Below, in pieces: positions 18,661-29,095 of a stretch of 64,000 nt of DNA. This DNA is from Marinobacter denitrificans. Lineage in GTDB: Bacteria > Pseudomonadota > Gammaproteobacteria > Pseudomonadales > Oleiphilaceae. Both the position numbers and the translations under genes were made by a program. Within the stretch, counting starts at the first letter, position 1; each line of letters starts with the position of its first letter. The notes under the pieces are model-generated. The model worked only from the letters and a program-made list of their open reading frames with translations. It did not search any database and was not told the DNA's origin. The stretch lies in contig NZ_VMHN01000006.1 of the NCBI RefSeq assembly GCF_008795955.1, positions 62,001 through 126,000 on the forward strand, written 5' to 3'.

Positions 18661-19242
18661 ATGCTGGCTGACATTCTGATCACCATTCTGCTCATTGCCT
18701 CAACCTTTTACCTTACGGTTGTGCTGCTGCGTTTTCTGCTGCAACTGGCAAGGGCCGATTTCTACAACCCGATCTCGCAGTTTGCGGTCAAGGCCACCAA
18801 CCCTCTGCTGCGCCCACTGCGCCGCTTCATTCCTGGCTGGGGTGGCATTGACGGTGCCGCGCTGGTGCTGGCAGTCATCATTCAGGCCATCACCTTTTTC
18901 CTGATCCTGGTTGCTCTGAACGGCGGCATCCCGGCCATCAACCCGCTCACCCTCCTGAGCTGGTCAATACTCAACGTGCTGGACCTGATCGTAAAAATCT
19001 ACTTCTGGTCCGTCATCGCCGTGGTCGTGGTCAGCTGGATCGCTCCGCAAAGCAACCACCCCGCTATTCAACTGGTGGCCCAGATTACAGAACCGGTCAT
19101 GCGGCCCGTGCGTAGCGTTATGCCATCACTGGGCGGGCTGGACCTGTCCCCCATCATCGTCTTCCTGATCCTCAATGTGATTTCCGTGGTGATCGATCAT
19201 ATGAAGATTGCCGCAGGCATGGGATCCATCGTAGGAATGTAG
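18661..19242 (+). CDS. yggT: YggT-family integral membrane protein
   Basis: A 193-residue membrane protein with two copies of the YggT repeat, each with two hydrophobic segments: about residues 5-28 and 62-86, then 105-128 and 160-182. The motif NPISQFAVKATNPLLRPLRR near residue 40 and its second-half counterpart HPAIQLVAQITEPVMRPVR are characteristic. The family has been linked to osmotic or ion stress in E. coli; otherwise the function is unknown. It ends the operon before a strong terminator. Confidence 0.92.
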   Translation: MLADILITILLIASTFYLTVVLLRFLLQLARADFYNPISQFAVKATNPLLRPLRRFIPGWGGIDGAALVLAVIIQAITFFLILVALNGGIPAINPLTLLSWSILNVLDLIVKIYFWSVIAVVVVSWIAPQSNHPAIQLVAQITEPVMRPVRSVMPSLGGLDLSPIIVFLILNVISVVIDHMKIAAGMGSIVGM

Positions 19243-19298
19243 ACTGGCTCGCAAAATCACAATCCGTTACACATCCGGACAATAAAGCAACCATCCTC

Positions 19299-19336
19299 TG
19301 TAGCTGATTCATCCCCCTGAATCAGCTACATTTTTT
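19299..19336 (+). terminator. intrinsic terminator of yggS-proC-yggT
   Basis: A perfect 13-bp stem (TGTAGCTGATTCA / TGAATCAGCTACA) with loop TCCCCC is followed by six Ts at 19331-19336, 57 bases after the yggT stop. Confidence 0.93.
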
Positions 19337-19485
19337 ATGTATAATCCGTCGTTCTGATGTACATACTCGTGACCGGCCTCGCAGATTTTCCCGGCAGGTG
19401 CGGTAACATTAGCTATATTTTCCACACAGCTTTACCCGACCCATAGCCAACGCAGTCGCCCGAAGTCGAGCAGAAGGATGGTCCG

Positions 19486-21450
19486 ATGAACAAGCAAGGT
19501 ACCCTGTCGCAGCAGGTTGAGGCCTATCACGGCTGGAAAAAGGAACTGATCAGGCAGATCGGCCGCTATCGCCTGTGGCTTCAGGACAACAATCTGTTTT
19601 CGGACGATGTCAGCAGCCGTATCCGCCACGGGCTGGAATTGCTGATCGAGGACGAGCTCACCATTGCTTTTGTCGGCGAATACTCCCGCGGCAAAACGGA
19701 GCTGATCAACGCCCTCTTCTTCTCGGAATACGGTCAGCGCATGCTGCCCTCCCAGGCCGGCCGCACAACCATGTGCCCGACCGAACTGTTTTTTGACCGC
19801 ACAGCCAACAGTAATTATCTGCTGCTGCTTCCCATCGAAACCCGCACCGGCGAGCATTCCCTGCAGCAACTTCGCAAACAGCCGGAGCGCTGGGTCAAGC
19901 ACGATCTGGATGAGCGCAACCCGGAAGTCATGCGGGAAGTGCTGGCGGAAGTGGCACGGGTCAAGAGTGTCCCCCCCCAGGAAGCCCGGAGCCTCGGCTT
20001 CGACGAAGACATGCTGGAGCATGACCGTAACCGGCCCGGTAACGTACTGGTTCCTGCCTGGCGCAACGCCCAGATCAGCATCCGCCATCCGTTGTTCGAA
20101 CGTGGGCTGAGAATCCTGGATACGCCGGGCCTCAACGCTCTCGGCTCCGAGCCGGAACTGACCATCAGCATGCTGCCCCGCGCCCATGCCATCATCTTCC
20201 TGCTCAGTGCCGATACCGGTGTTACCGCCAGTGACATGACCATCTGGAAGGAGCATATCGACACCGAACATGCGGACCATCGCGCCGGGCGCTTTGCCGT
20301 TCTGAACAAGATTGATGTGCTCTGGGACGACCTCCAGGGTGAAAAACACACCCAGGAAGCCATTGACCGGGTCCGCGGCTATACCGCCGACCACCTTGGC
20401 ATGCGTCAGCAGGATGTTATCCCGCTGTCCGCGAAGCAGGGCCTGCTGGCCCGGGTAAAGGGTAATGAAGAGTTGTTCGGGCGCTCCAATCTGGGCCAAC
20501 TGGAACAGCTGATCATTCAGCGCATCCTTATGCACAAGGAACAGCTGATCACTCAGAGCCTGATCAACGACCTGCTGGGCATGCTGCAGAACAGCCAGGC
20601 TGCAATGCAGACCCGGCTCGAGGCACTCGAGGAAGAGCTGCAAGCCTGTTCCGGTATCAATATGGACAAGGACGCGCTACGCCGCCTCGCTGACAGGGCC
20701 CAGCGGGATTACGACTTTTACTACAAGAAACTGATCACCCTGCGCTCAAGCCGCCGGCTGATGGACTCCCAGGGCGACATGCTCAAGGGGCTGGTCAGTG
20801 AGGAGCGATTCGAGGCGCACGCCGATAAAATTCGCCAGAAGATGTCGAAAAGCTGGACCACCGCCGGCATGAACCACAGCATGGATCATTTTTTCGAGCT
20901 ACTGGAAAGCGACCTGACCAACCTGCTCAGTGAAGGGCACCTGGCAGAAAAAATGGTCGGCGCCATCTATCGCCGCTACAACGAGGACACCAGAGCCCGC
21001 CATCTGGAACCTATCCCCCTTCGGGCGGGGCGCCATGTGATTGCAGTGCGGGAGTTGCGCAAGAAAGCCAAGCGGTTCCGCATCAGCCCGAAAAACCTGC
21101 TGACGGAACAGTCACTGCTCGTGCGCCGTTTTTTCAATGTGATGGTTGAAGAAGCACGCACACTGCACAAACGGGTAAGGACTGATGTCGAGCGCTGGCC
21201 GTCGGAAGCGCTGCTGCCCATCATGCAGTACTCGATGGAGCAGAAGCAGTTACTCGAGCACCAGATCCGCCGTCTGAGGGACATGGTTCGCAGCGATCGC
21301 GACAGCCGCGCCGAACGCGAACGCCTGCAAAACACCATCACCGACCTCAAGCGACAGCTGGAACTGGCCGACACCATGCAACGACAAATCCGCAAGCCGG
21401 CACCAACCCTGATCCAGCAGAAGGTGGTCAACATTTCCGGCGCTGTCTGA
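19486..21450 (+). CDS. dynamin-family GTPase-like protein
   Basis: A 654-residue protein. The GTPase core shows G1 [15 protein letters not shown] at about residues 64-78, a G2-region Thr in [11 protein letters not shown]3 DTPGL near 210, and G4 NKID near 270. A helical region follows, with a predicted coiled coil over the last ~80 residues ([20 protein letters not shown]). There is no clear transmembrane helix, so membrane contact, if any, would be peripheral. Bacterial dynamin-like proteins remodel membranes; that activity is inferred. It stands alone, between an intrinsic terminator and metX. Confidence 0.83.
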   Translation: MNKQGTLSQQVEAYHGWKKELIRQIGRYRLWLQDNNLFSDDVSSRIRHGLELLIEDELTIAFVGEYSRGKTELINALFFSEYGQRMLPSQAGRTTMCPTELFFDRTANSNYLLLLPIETRTGEHSLQQLRKQPERWVKHDLDERNPEVMREVLAEVARVKSVPPQEARSLGFDEDMLEHDRNRPGNVLVPAWRNAQISIRHPLFERGLRILDTPGLNALGSEPELTISMLPRAHAIIFLLSADTGVTASDMTIWKEHIDTEHADHRAGRFAVLNKIDVLWDDLQGEKHTQEAIDRVRGYTADHLGMRQQDVIPLSAKQGLLARVKGNEELFGRSNLGQLEQLIIQRILMHKEQLITQSLINDLLGMLQNSQAAMQTRLEALEEELQACSGINMDKDALRRLADRAQRDYDFYYKKLITLRSSRRLMDSQGDMLKGLVSEERFEAHADKIRQKMSKSWTTAGMNHSMDHFFELLESDLTNLLSEGHLAEKMVGAIYRRYNEDTRARHLEPIPLRAGRHVIAVRELRKKAKRFRISPKNLLTEQSLLVRRFFNVMVEEARTLHKRVRTDVERWPSEALLPIMQYSMEQKQLLEHQIRRLRDMVRSDRDSRAERERLQNTITDLKRQLELADTMQRQIRKPAPTLIQQKVVNISGAV

Positions 21451-21463
21451 GCAGCGCCGGAAA
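21434..21463. terminator. stem-loop overlapping the stop of the dynamin-like gene
   Basis: A perfect 12-bp stem (TTTCCGGCGCTG / CAGCGCCGGAAA) with loop TCTGAG; the loop contains the TGA stop. No T-run follows. A 3'-end structure is likely. Confidence 0.5.
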
Positions 21464-21619
21464 CGGCGGTTGCAGCCGCGCAGGCCGGCCTTTAAACTGC
21501 TTGGCTGGCAATCAGCCGGCCACTTCATCGAGCCCACCTCCATCCGGGGCTTCCCTGCACGGCCATTGCCTCACTCTTATTGCAGATACTATGGACCGAA
21601 TCAGGAACCTGTCGCGCCA

Positions 21620-22768
21620 ATGCCCGATCCCTTGCCAACGGATTCTGTAGGGATAGTCACCCCGCAGACACTGCACTTCGACACGCCGATCACCCTGGCG
21701 TGTAACCGGACACTGGAAAGCTATGACCTGGTGATCGAGACCTATGGCAAGCTCAACGCCGAAGCGAGCAATGCGGTGCTTATCTGTCATGCCCTGAGCG
21801 GCCACCACCATGCCGCAGGATACCATAGCAAGGAAGACCGCAAGCCCGGCTGGTGGGATAGCTGTATTGGCCCGGGCAAGCCCATCGATACCAACCGCTT
21901 TTTCGTTGTCAGCCTGAACAACCTGGGTGGCTGTCACGGCAGCACCGGCCCCGGAAGCACCAACCCACAGACCGGCCAGCCTTATGGACCCGACTTTCCC
22001 GTTATCACCGTTCGTGACTGGGTGCACACCCAGGCCCTGCTGGCCGACCGGCTGGGTATAGACTGCTGGGCCGCGGTGGTTGGCGGTTCTCTGGGGGGTA
22101 TGCAAGCCCTTCAGTGGAGCCTGGACTATCCTGACCGGCTGCGGCACGCTGTGGTTATTGCATCCACGCCACGTCTGAGCGCCCAGAATATCGCCTTCAA
22201 CGAAGTCGCAAGGCAGGCCATCACGTCGGACCGGGATTTCCACGAGGGCCGCTATTACGAACACAACACCCTGCCGCGACGAGGGCTGATGCTGGCAAGG
22301 ATGGTGGGGCACATTACCTACCTGTCCGATGCCTCCATGGGCGAGAAGTTCGGCCGCGAGTTGCGGGACCAGGCCTACAAATTCGGCTACGATGCCGAAT
22401 TTCAGGTGGAGAGCTACCTTCGGTATCAGGGGGAGCGGTTCTCGGAATCGTTCGACGCCAACACCTATCTGCTGATGACCAAGGCGCTGGATTACTTCGA
22501 CCCCGCCTATGAACACGAGAACGACCTGGCGAAGGCGCTGCGCGGGGCTCACTGCGAATTTCTTGTGCTTTCCTTCAGCACCGACTGGAGATTCACCCCG
22601 GCCCGCTCGGAAGAGCTGGTGAATGCCATGATCGCCGCCCGCTGCAAGGTCAGCTATGCGGAAATTGACGCACCCTGGGGCCACGACGCCTTCCTGATAC
22701 CCACCCCCAGATACACCGCCATCTTCGAAGCGTACATGGACCGTGTGGCGAGGGAGGCAGGGGCATGA
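21620..22768 (+). CDS. metX: homoserine O-acyltransferase
   Basis: Acylates homoserine (acetyl or succinyl donor) in methionine synthesis. It has 382 residues with an alpha/beta hydrolase fold. The nucleophile elbow [12 protein letters not shown] carries the catalytic Ser; Asp and His are expected in FSTDWRFTP and [17 protein letters not shown] and [10 protein letters not shown] are family blocks. In several gammaproteobacteria MetX uses succinyl-CoA; the donor cannot be fixed from this reading. The start at 21620 (MPDPLPTDS) is preferred to the upstream ATG. It overlaps metW by 4 bases. Confidence 0.95.
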   Translation: MPDPLPTDSVGIVTPQTLHFDTPITLACNRTLESYDLVIETYGKLNAEASNAVLICHALSGHHHAAGYHSKEDRKPGWWDSCIGPGKPIDTNRFFVVSLNNLGGCHGSTGPGSTNPQTGQPYGPDFPVITVRDWVHTQALLADRLGIDCWAAVVGGSLGGMQALQWSLDYPDRLRHAVVIASTPRLSAQNIAFNEVARQAITSDRDFHEGRYYEHNTLPRRGLMLARMVGHITYLSDASMGEKFGRELRDQAYKFGYDAEFQVESYLRYQGERFSESFDANTYLLMTKALDYFDPAYEHENDLAKALRGAHCEFLVLSFSTDWRFTPARSEELVNAMIAARCKVSYAEIDAPWGHDAFLIPTPRYTAIFEAYMDRVAREAGA

Positions 22769-23367
22769 GACCAGACCTGAAAATCATCGAGCAATGGATC
22801 AAACCGGGAAGCCACGTGCTGGACCTTGGCTGCGGTGACGGCACGCTACTGGATTACCTGCAGCGAGAGAAACAGGCCACGGGCTTCGGCCTGGAAATCA
22901 ACCCCGACCACATCACCACCTGCATGGGGCGTGGCGTGTCGGTGATTGAACAGAACCTGGATACCCAGGGCCTCGGCAACTTCGAAGACGACACGTTCGA
23001 CACCGTGTTGATGACCCAGGCATTACAGGCGGTGCGCCGCCCGGACATGGTGCTTGACGAAATGATGCGGGTCAGTCGGGAAGGCATAGTAACCTTCCCC
23101 AATTTTGCCTACTGGAGGCTGCGCTGGTACCTGATGCGTCGGGGCCGTATGCCCGAATCCGAAACTCTGCCGTATAAATGGTACAACACACCCAACATCC
23201 ACCTGTGTACCTTCAAGGATTTCGAAGCCTTGTGTTACCGCAAAGGTTTCCGCATTCTGACCCGTACGGTGGTGGACGGCGAGCATCAGGATCGCTGGCT
23301 TAGCCGCCTGTGGCCTAACATGTTGGGACAGATTGCCATTTACCGGATAACCCGGGAGGACTCATGA
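22765..23367 (+). CDS. metW: methionine biosynthesis protein MetW
   Basis: A 200-residue methyltransferase-fold protein that partners MetX in proteobacterial methionine synthesis. The S-adenosylmethionine-binding motif [12 protein letters not shown] is at about residues 19-30, with [13 protein letters not shown] and [13 protein letters not shown] typical of MetW. Its start codon overlaps the metX stop (ATGA), implying translational coupling. Confidence 0.95.
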   Translation: MRPDLKIIEQWIKPGSHVLDLGCGDGTLLDYLQREKQATGFGLEINPDHITTCMGRGVSVIEQNLDTQGLGNFEDDTFDTVLMTQALQAVRRPDMVLDEMMRVSREGIVTFPNFAYWRLRWYLMRRGRMPESETLPYKWYNTPNIHLCTFKDFEALCYRKGFRILTRTVVDGEHQDRWLSRLWPNMLGQIAIYRITREDS

Positions 23368-23819
23368 CCAAGACCATTCGCACCCACTGGCTTGCCCTGT
23401 TGTCACTGGCATGCCTGGCCCTTCTTTCCCCTCACAGCCATGCCGGCTCCAAGGATTTTGGTGAATTCCAGGTGCACTGGAGCGTTTTCCCAAGCACCTT
23501 CCTGGCGCCCAAGATCGCCCGCGAAAACGATCTGAACCGCAGCAAAAGCATTGGCATCGTTAACATAGCCATCATGGAAGAAACGGAAAACGGTGGGCTG
23601 TCCCCGGTATCAGGGCAAGTCGAGGGCAAGGTGCTGAACGACGTACAGCAGCCAACGTTTCTGGCTTTCCGCCGGATACAGGAAGGTGATGCGGTCTACT
23701 TCATTGCGGAATATCAGTACAGCAATGCCGAGCTAATGACCTTCCAGATCACCGCCCGGCCCTCCGGTAGTAGCCAGGAGCTTCCCATCCGATTCGCCCA
23801 TACACTGTTTAATGACTGA
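23364..23819 (+). CDS. DUF4426-family exported protein
   Basis: A 151-residue protein with a signal peptide (cleavage near SHA-G, residue 27-28). The mature part has the DUF4426 pattern: [18 protein letters not shown] and [13 protein letters not shown]. Function unknown; periplasmic by prediction. It starts within the metW stop (ATGA) and ends sharing one base with rdgB, so it is embedded in the metX operon. DUF4426 genes are commonly seen beside metW and rdgB. Confidence 0.88.
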   Translation: MTKTIRTHWLALLSLACLALLSPHSHAGSKDFGEFQVHWSVFPSTFLAPKIARENDLNRSKSIGIVNIAIMEETENGGLSPVSGQVEGKVLNDVQQPTFLAFRRIQEGDAVYFIAEYQYSNAELMTFQITARPSGSSQELPIRFAHTLFND

Positions 23820-24430
23820 TGACTGAAACTACTGACAGGCTGGTAATAGCCAGTAACAACAAGGGAAAGATCGCTGAACTGACCCACCTGCTGAAGCCCC
23901 TGGGGCTAACCCCCGTCGCCCAGGGTGAGTTGGGGGTTGGCGAAACGGAAGAACCCGCTGTCACCTTTGTGGAAAATGCCATCCTCAAAGCACGGCATGC
24001 GGCCAGAGTCACCGGTTTACCAGCCCTAGCCGACGATTCCGGGCTCGCGGTCGACGCACTTGGCGGTCAGCCCGGCGTGCGATCTGCTCGCTATGCAGGC
24101 GAGTCTGCCAGCGACGAAGACAATGTCCGTGCACTGCTGGCGGCTATGAAGAACATACCCGAAAAGCAACGCACTGCCCAGTTCCATTGCGTACTGGTCT
24201 ATCTGCGCCACGCCGATGACCCGACACCGGTTATATGCCATGGTCGCTGGCCCGGCCGTATCCTGGAACAGCCCAGGGGAGAAGGCGGTTTCGGCTACGA
24301 CCCGGTATTTCTGGTACCAGAAACAGGAACCAGCGCAGCAGAACTCTCCCGTGACGACAAAAGCCGGATAAGCCATCGCGGTCGGGCACTGGCCCAGCTT
24401 CTCGAGCAGTTGGGAGCCGAAACGGCGTGA
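23819..24430 (+). CDS. rdgB: XTP/dITP diphosphatase
   Basis: A 203-residue house-cleaning enzyme hydrolysing dITP and XTP to monophosphates, which keeps deaminated purines out of DNA. Signature motifs are [13 protein letters not shown] at the N-terminus, the metal-binding [25 protein letters not shown], and the C-terminal [10 protein letters not shown] and SHRGRAL. It shares a base with the previous stop (TGATG) and overlaps hemW (GTGA). Confidence 0.96.
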   Translation: MTETTDRLVIASNNKGKIAELTHLLKPLGLTPVAQGELGVGETEEPAVTFVENAILKARHAARVTGLPALADDSGLAVDALGGQPGVRSARYAGESASDEDNVRALLAAMKNIPEKQRTAQFHCVLVYLRHADDPTPVICHGRWPGRILEQPRGEGGFGYDPVFLVPETGTSAAELSRDDKSRISHRGRALAQLLEQLGAETA

Positions 24431-25587
24431 CCCTGGTCGTGCCGGATGCCTGGCCCAACAGCTCGCTACCCCCACTCAGCCTGTACATTCACATTCCATG
24501 GTGTGTGAAGAAGTGTCCCTATTGCGATTTCAACTCTCACGCCCTGACCGGTGACATCCCGGAAGACCGCTACCTGAAAGCCATCCTGGATGACCTCGCC
24601 AGTGACCTCGCATTGGTCCAGGGCCGCAGCATCCAGACGGTGTTTATCGGGGGAGGCACCCCCTCCCTGATGTCGCCGGCCTTCTATAAAAGCCTGTTCC
24701 GCGAGTTACGTAAACACCTGGTCTTCGCCGATGACGCGGAAATCACCCTGGAAGCCAATCCCGGAACCGTTGAGCAGCACCGTTTCCAGGGTTTCCGGGC
24801 AGCAGGGATCAACCGTCTTTCTATCGGCATTCAGAGCTTCAACGCGCAACGCCTGCAGGCACTGGGCCGTATCCATGACGATAAAGCGGCTCACAACGCC
24901 ATTGAAGCTGCCCGTAATGCCGGCTTCGACAACTTCAACCTGGATCTGATGCATGGCCTGCCCGGCCAGACACCGGAACAGGCCCTTGCCGACCTGGAAG
25001 CGGCCCTGGCATGGCAACCCCCGCACCTCTCGTGGTACCAGCTGACGCTTGAGCCCAACACGGAATTCTACAGCCGCCCGCCGCAGCTGCCGGACGAGGA
25101 CCACCTGTGGGAAATCTATCGCCAGGGCTCAGAGTATCTGCACCAACAAGGCTTCGCAGATTACGAAGTCTCAGCCTGGAGTCGGCCCGGAATGGCCTCC
25201 CGCCACAACCTGAATTACTGGATGTTTGGCGACTACCTGGCGCTTGGTGCCGGAGCCCATGGAAAAGTAACCTCGCGCAACGGCGAAATACGGCGTTTCT
25301 GGAAAACCCGGCAACCCGAAGCCTACCTGAACCGCATCGGCGGTCGCACGGCCGGCAACCAGGTAATTGCCCCTGACGAGCTGCCTCTCGAATTCCTGAT
25401 GAACGCCCTGCGCCTGACCTCTGGCGTCTCGGAAAATCTGTTCACAGAACGTACAGGTTTACCCCTGAGCAGAGTTGCGGTAAAACTTGAAGAATTAAGA
25501 ACAGAAAACTTGCTGGAACCGGGAAGAATACAGACAACGGAACTCGGACAGCGATACCTCAACAGCTTGCTGGAGCGCTTTCTCTGA
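24427..25587 (+). CDS. hemW: radical SAM heme chaperone HemW
   Basis: A 386-residue radical-SAM protein of the HemN/HemW group. The iron-sulfur motif CVKKCPYC (CX3CX2C) is in [18 protein letters not shown] at about residues 25-41, and [10 protein letters not shown] and [10 protein letters not shown] follow. It lacks the extra N-terminal Cys of coproporphyrinogen dehydrogenase HemN, so a heme-chaperone role is favoured (family knowledge). It begins with GTG overlapping the rdgB stop. Confidence 0.93.
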   Translation: MTLVVPDAWPNSSLPPLSLYIHIPWCVKKCPYCDFNSHALTGDIPEDRYLKAILDDLASDLALVQGRSIQTVFIGGGTPSLMSPAFYKSLFRELRKHLVFADDAEITLEANPGTVEQHRFQGFRAAGINRLSIGIQSFNAQRLQALGRIHDDKAAHNAIEAARNAGFDNFNLDLMHGLPGQTPEQALADLEAALAWQPPHLSWYQLTLEPNTEFYSRPPQLPDEDHLWEIYRQGSEYLHQQGFADYEVSAWSRPGMASRHNLNYWMFGDYLALGAGAHGKVTSRNGEIRRFWKTRQPEAYLNRIGGRTAGNQVIAPDELPLEFLMNALRLTSGVSENLFTERTGLPLSRVAVKLEELRTENLLEPGRIQTTELGQRYLNSLLERFL

Positions 25588-26120
25588 TGTCATGGCCGCG
25601 CCTTCTGACCCTGCTACCCAAAAGGCTCAACCTCAGCCTTCTGGTAACGGCGGCCCTGTTGTTGATCCTGATGCTGGTCAATCAACCGCTACAGACGGGC
25701 TCAGCGCCGCAAGGCATCGTCAGCTTCCAGATGGCAGCGACGGCAGACCAGTCGATGGCCATCATCCGGAGCTGGCGAGAAGGCGGCCTGCTTTGGGCCC
25801 AGGTTTCCCTTTGGTTGGACTTCCTGTTTGTCCCGGCCTATCTGCTTACCCTGATTCTCCTCACCAACCACCTGAGCCGAGACCGCCCGGGGGTGCGTGA
25901 GCGTAACGTGGCCCGTTGGATCAAGGCCCTGTTTGTGGCTGCGGGCACCGGCGATATGGCCGAAAATATCTTGCTACTGAATAACATGGACCCGCCTACG
26001 GATATGCTCAGCCTGTCTGCAACCGTGTGCGCCCTGATCAAGTTTACAGGGCTTATGCTGGGCGCTGCCGGTTTGGTGATTCTTCGCGCTGCCAGGCGCC
26101 ATCCGCTGGCCCACGGATAA
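25587..26120 (+). CDS. uncharacterised integral membrane protein
   Basis: A 177-residue protein with four likely transmembrane segments (about residues 17-32, 72-93, 110-130, 143-165). I do not recognise the family. It begins at the last base of the hemW stop (TGATG), so it is translated with the metX-hemW operon and ends it. A conserved-looking loop is GDMAENILLL. Function unknown. Confidence 0.75.
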   Translation: MSWPRLLTLLPKRLNLSLLVTAALLLILMLVNQPLQTGSAPQGIVSFQMAATADQSMAIIRSWREGGLLWAQVSLWLDFLFVPAYLLTLILLTNHLSRDRPGVRERNVARWIKALFVAAGTGDMAENILLLNNMDPPTDMLSLSATVCALIKFTGLMLGAAGLVILRAARRHPLAHG

Positions 26121-26138
26121 CGCCGCCCGGAAAACGTT

Positions 26139-26855
26139 TCAGTTGGTGCGGTAGAACACCAGGTCGCGGACCCCGTGCCCCAGATTTTCGCCGCGCTTCT
26201 CGAACTTGGTCACCGGGCGATCCTCGGGACGGGGGGAATACTGGCCAGGCTCCTGCGTATTGGCGAAACCTTCTGACTCGCTCATGATCTCCATCATGTA
26301 TTCCGCGTAGTTTTCCCAGTCTGTCGCCAGATGCAGAATACCACCCACCCGAAGTTTATGGCGTAAGCGCTGGACGAAGTCATGCTGTATCAGCCTGCGT
26401 TTGTGATGCCGCTTTTTGTGCCACGGGTCGGGGAAAAATACCATCACCCGATCCAGTGCGGCATCCGGCAGGCACAAGTCAATCACGTCGTTGGCATCGA
26501 TGGCATAGATCCGGATATTTTCCAGGCCCCGGTCCTCAATTTCCTTCAACAGGGCGCCGACACCCGGAAGATGCACCTCCACACCAATAAAATCCTGCTC
26601 CGGTGCCGCTTCTGCCATGTCAGCGAGGGACTTGCCCATCCCGAACCCGATTTCAAGGTTCAGCATATTGTCCCGCCCGAACACCTGGCGTGGGTCGATC
26701 ATACCCTGCTCTCGGGTCAGCCCGTACTTGGGCCAGCTGCGCTCGTAGGCCTTCTTCTGGCCCTCCGTCATCCGCCCCTGGCGCAACACAAAACTGCGCA
26801 CGCCACGGCGTGTGGTAACGGGTGAATCGCCGGAAACATCATCGTGATCAGTCAT
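26139..26855 (-). CDS. trmB: tRNA (guanine-N7-)-methyltransferase
   Basis: Forms m7G46 in the tRNA variable loop. It has 238 residues. The SAM-binding [15 protein letters not shown] and the downstream [18 protein letters not shown] (PDPWxKKxHxKRR) are signatures. The N-terminal [15 protein letters not shown] is typical of gammaproteobacterial TrmB. It converges on the membrane-protein gene, with 18 bases between them. Confidence 0.96.
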   Translation of the reverse strand: MTDHDDVSGDSPVTTRRGVRSFVLRQGRMTEGQKKAYERSWPKYGLTREQGMIDPRQVFGRDNMLNLEIGFGMGKSLADMAEAAPEQDFIGVEVHLPGVGALLKEIEDRGLENIRIYAIDANDVIDLCLPDAALDRVMVFFPDPWHKKRHHKRRLIQHDFVQRLRHKLRVGGILHLATDWENYAEYMMEIMSESEGFANTQEPGQYSPRPEDRPVTKFEKRGENLGHGVRDLVFYRTN

Positions 26856-26989
26856 CTGACGTCCTCAACCGCCCTTTCGCGGTTCATCTTCAATGGGTTA
26901 TATCGACAGTTTACCAGAGAGCCTTGCTGCAGACGCCACTATACAGACAGGATTTTGTGCCCGTCAGCCCCTTGCCGGGCCCGATCAGG

Positions 26990-28513
26990 TTACACAGAGA
27001 CCTGGGCATTTCTGGTCTGCTGACGGTCCAGCTTGCGGTAGCCAAGGGCTTCTACCAGATGGCCGTTACCAATACGCTCCTGGCCCTCCAGGTCTGCAAG
27101 GGTGCGCGCTACCCGCAGAATGCGATGCAAAGCCCGGGCGGACAAGCCAAGGCGCTCCATGGCCGAGGACAACATGGCTTCGCCGGCCTGATCCACCCGG
27201 CAGTAATCATGGAGCTCACTCCCACCCAGGGCGCTGTTCACCACGCCCCGTCGAAGCTGCCGCTGCCGGGCCTGTTTGACACGGGTACGCACCACGGCAC
27301 TGGATTCTCCCTCCCCTTCACGCTGCAGCAGCACTTCGCCACTCTGCACCGGCACCTCTACATGCAAGTCAAAGCGGTCCAGCAGGGGCCCGGAAATCTT
27401 TGCACGGTAACGAAGCACCTGTTGCGGCGTACACTGGCAATCGATTGAAGGATGCCCCAGATAGCCGCAGGGGCAAGGGTTCATGGCCGCCACTACCTGA
27501 AACCGAGCCGGAAAGGTCACCTGCCTCGCGGCACGGCTGATGGCAATCTCGCCGGACTCCATGGGCTCTCTCAGCACTTCCAGTACCCTGCGGCCAAACT
27601 CCGGAAGCTCATCAAGAAACAGGACGCCGCGATGAGCGAGCGAGATTTCCCCCGGGCGCGGGCTGCTGCCACCACCCACCATGGCGACCGAGGAGGCGGT
27701 ATGGTGTGGCGCCCGGTAGGGCGGACGACACCAGTCGCCGTCCTGAACCGGGAGACCGGCCACAGAATGAATGCTGGCCACTTCCAGAGCAGATTCGGTG
27801 GTCAACGGCGGCAGAATGCCGGGCAAGCGGCTGGCCAACATACTTTTACCAGTGCCCGGCGGGCCAAACATCAACAGGTTGTGGCCACCTGCAGCTGCAA
27901 TCTCCAGCGCCCTGCGCGGCACATTCTGGCCCCGCACGTCGGCCAGATCGGGGCCCGGCCGGGCGCTCTCCTCGGGTATGGCCGCAGGCAGTGTAGAGAT
28001 ACGCGCCCGCTCGCACAGGTGTTCACACACCGTCAGCAGGTGAGCGGCCGGCAACACGTCGTCCTGACTGGCGAGAGCAGCTTCGGCGGCGTTGGCCTGG
28101 GGAATCAGTAACTGCCGGCCCTCGTTACGCGCGGCCAATACCGCAGGGAGGACGCCCTTTAGCGGGCGCAGTGCCCCATCAAGAGACAACTCACCCACGC
28201 ACTCGTATTGGGCAAGGCTCTCAGGCGGAATCTGGCCTGAAGCGGCAAGAATACCCAGTGCAATAGGCAGGTCAAAGCGACCACCTTCCTTGGGCAAGTC
28301 GGCGGGGGCCAGATTGATGGTTATCCTGCGAGCGGGGAACTCGAAGCCGGCATTGAGCAGAGCGCTGCGAACACGCTCCCGGCTCTCACGAACACCGGTT
28401 TCCGGCAGACCGACAATGGAAAGCGCCGGCAGACCGCCGGACAGGTGGACCTCTACAGTAACGGACGGAGCAGACACGCCAATGCTGGCGCGGGTATGAA
28501 CTACGGCAAACAT
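26990..28513 (-). CDS. comM: YifB/ComM-family AAA+ ATPase
   Basis: A 507-residue Mg-chelatase-like AAA+ protein. The N-terminal Lon-like domain (LPALSIVGLPETGVRESRERVRSAL) is followed by Walker A MFGPPGTGKSML, the box VLFLDELPEF and the C-terminal RALHRILRVARTLADLEG. ComM is a hexameric helicase that aids branch migration in natural transformation in Vibrio and Acinetobacter; the role here is inferred. It lies 58 bases after ubiK on the same strand. Confidence 0.94.
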   Translation of the reverse strand: MFAVVHTRASIGVSAPSVTVEVHLSGGLPALSIVGLPETGVRESRERVRSALLNAGFEFPARRITINLAPADLPKEGGRFDLPIALGILAASGQIPPESLAQYECVGELSLDGALRPLKGVLPAVLAARNEGRQLLIPQANAAEAALASQDDVLPAAHLLTVCEHLCERARISTLPAAIPEESARPGPDLADVRGQNVPRRALEIAAAGGHNLLMFGPPGTGKSMLASRLPGILPPLTTESALEVASIHSVAGLPVQDGDWCRPPYRAPHHTASSVAMVGGGSSPRPGEISLAHRGVLFLDELPEFGRRVLEVLREPMESGEIAISRAARQVTFPARFQVVAAMNPCPCGYLGHPSIDCQCTPQQVLRYRAKISGPLLDRFDLHVEVPVQSGEVLLQREGEGESSAVVRTRVKQARQRQLRRGVVNSALGGSELHDYCRVDQAGEAMLSSAMERLGLSARALHRILRVARTLADLEGQERIGNGHLVEALGYRKLDRQQTRNAQVSV

Positions 28514-28571
28514 GACTACCTTCCCTGGCTATGGGTATCAGCGGCTCAGCCGCCTGACGGGCTTCCTGCCG

Positions 28572-28823
28572 TCAACTGTTCCCGGATTTCTCCAGTTCTG
28601 CGACGCGCTTTTCCAGCGCCTCAACCTTTTCCCGGGTTTTCATGAGCACTGCCTGCTGGGCATCAAACTCTTCACGGGTGACCAGCTCAAGGCGTGACAG
28701 CACAGTCATCACGGTCGCCCGGGCCTGGGCTTCGAAGTCTTCACGGGCCGCACGGGCCATATCGGGAACAAACTGGCCGAACTGTCCCTGAAGCTGGGTA
28801 AAGAAATCCTGCGGACCTTTCAC
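28572..28823 (-). CDS. ubiK: UbiK-type accessory factor (BMFP domain)
   Basis: An 83-residue coiled-coil protein: an N-terminal helix with LQGQFGQFVPDMARAA and a C-terminal heptad region REEFDAQQAVLMKTREKV, EALEKRVAELE. This is the YqiC/BMFP family. UbiK helps ubiquinone synthesis under aerobic conditions in E. coli by acting on the UbiJ complex (family knowledge). It is upstream of comM and divergent from glnK across 400 bases. Confidence 0.88.
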   Translation of the reverse strand: MKGPQDFFTQLQGQFGQFVPDMARAAREDFEAQARATVMTVLSRLELVTREEFDAQQAVLMKTREKVEALEKRVAELEKSGNS

Positions 28824-28985
28824 AAATCACCTCACTGGCTTGAACGCTTTTGAGCTCTTTTGAGCCGCCCGGAACTGGCGCTGGTACGAAGGACGGAAGT
28901 GTAACACATTGCCGGCCCTGCCATACTGTACCCTATCGGCAGTATAATGCGTCTGCAGCGCCTGTTAATGACCGCACGGAATTTG

Positions 28986-29002
28986 TGCATCATTATGGTT
29001 CG
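28986..29002. promoter_or_regulatory. NtrC-type enhancer site 1
   Basis: TGCATCATTATGGTTCG matches the 17-bp consensus TGCACCATTTTGGTGCA at 13 positions by my count. It is about 110 bases upstream of the sigma-54 element and 53 bases from a second site. Confidence 0.55.
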
Positions 29003-29038
29003 CCTCAGACAGGCCGGCCCCGAAATGGTGCAGCCTGA

Positions 29039-29055
29039 CGGTCCATTTTGGACCA
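29039..29055. promoter_or_regulatory. NtrC-type enhancer site 2
   Basis: CGGTCCATTTTGGACCA contains the perfect palindrome GGTCC-ATTTT-GGACC and matches the NtrC consensus core CCATTTTGG (12 of 17 positions overall). It lies about 41 bases upstream of the sigma-54 element. With the first site it gives spacing of about five helical turns. Confidence 0.5.
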
Positions 29056-29095
29056 GAATATACTCAACCTGCTGATAATAATGTTATTTTTTGCG

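Noticed and set aside
19432..20643. 403-codon open frame opposite the dynamin-like gene
   Set aside because: The plus strand has the intact GTPase motifs; the minus frame has no motif or ribosome site.
21464..21619. SAM or SAH riboswitch in the metX leader
   Set aside because: No recognisable riboswitch core; only the stem-loop at the previous stop codon is clear.
21512..22684. 390-codon open frame opposite metX
   Set aside because: Mirror of metX; no domain seen.
26882..26989. Possible short plus-strand genes between trmB and comM
   Set aside because: No ribosome site or conserved-looking peptide; only 134 bases, likely promoter for trmB.
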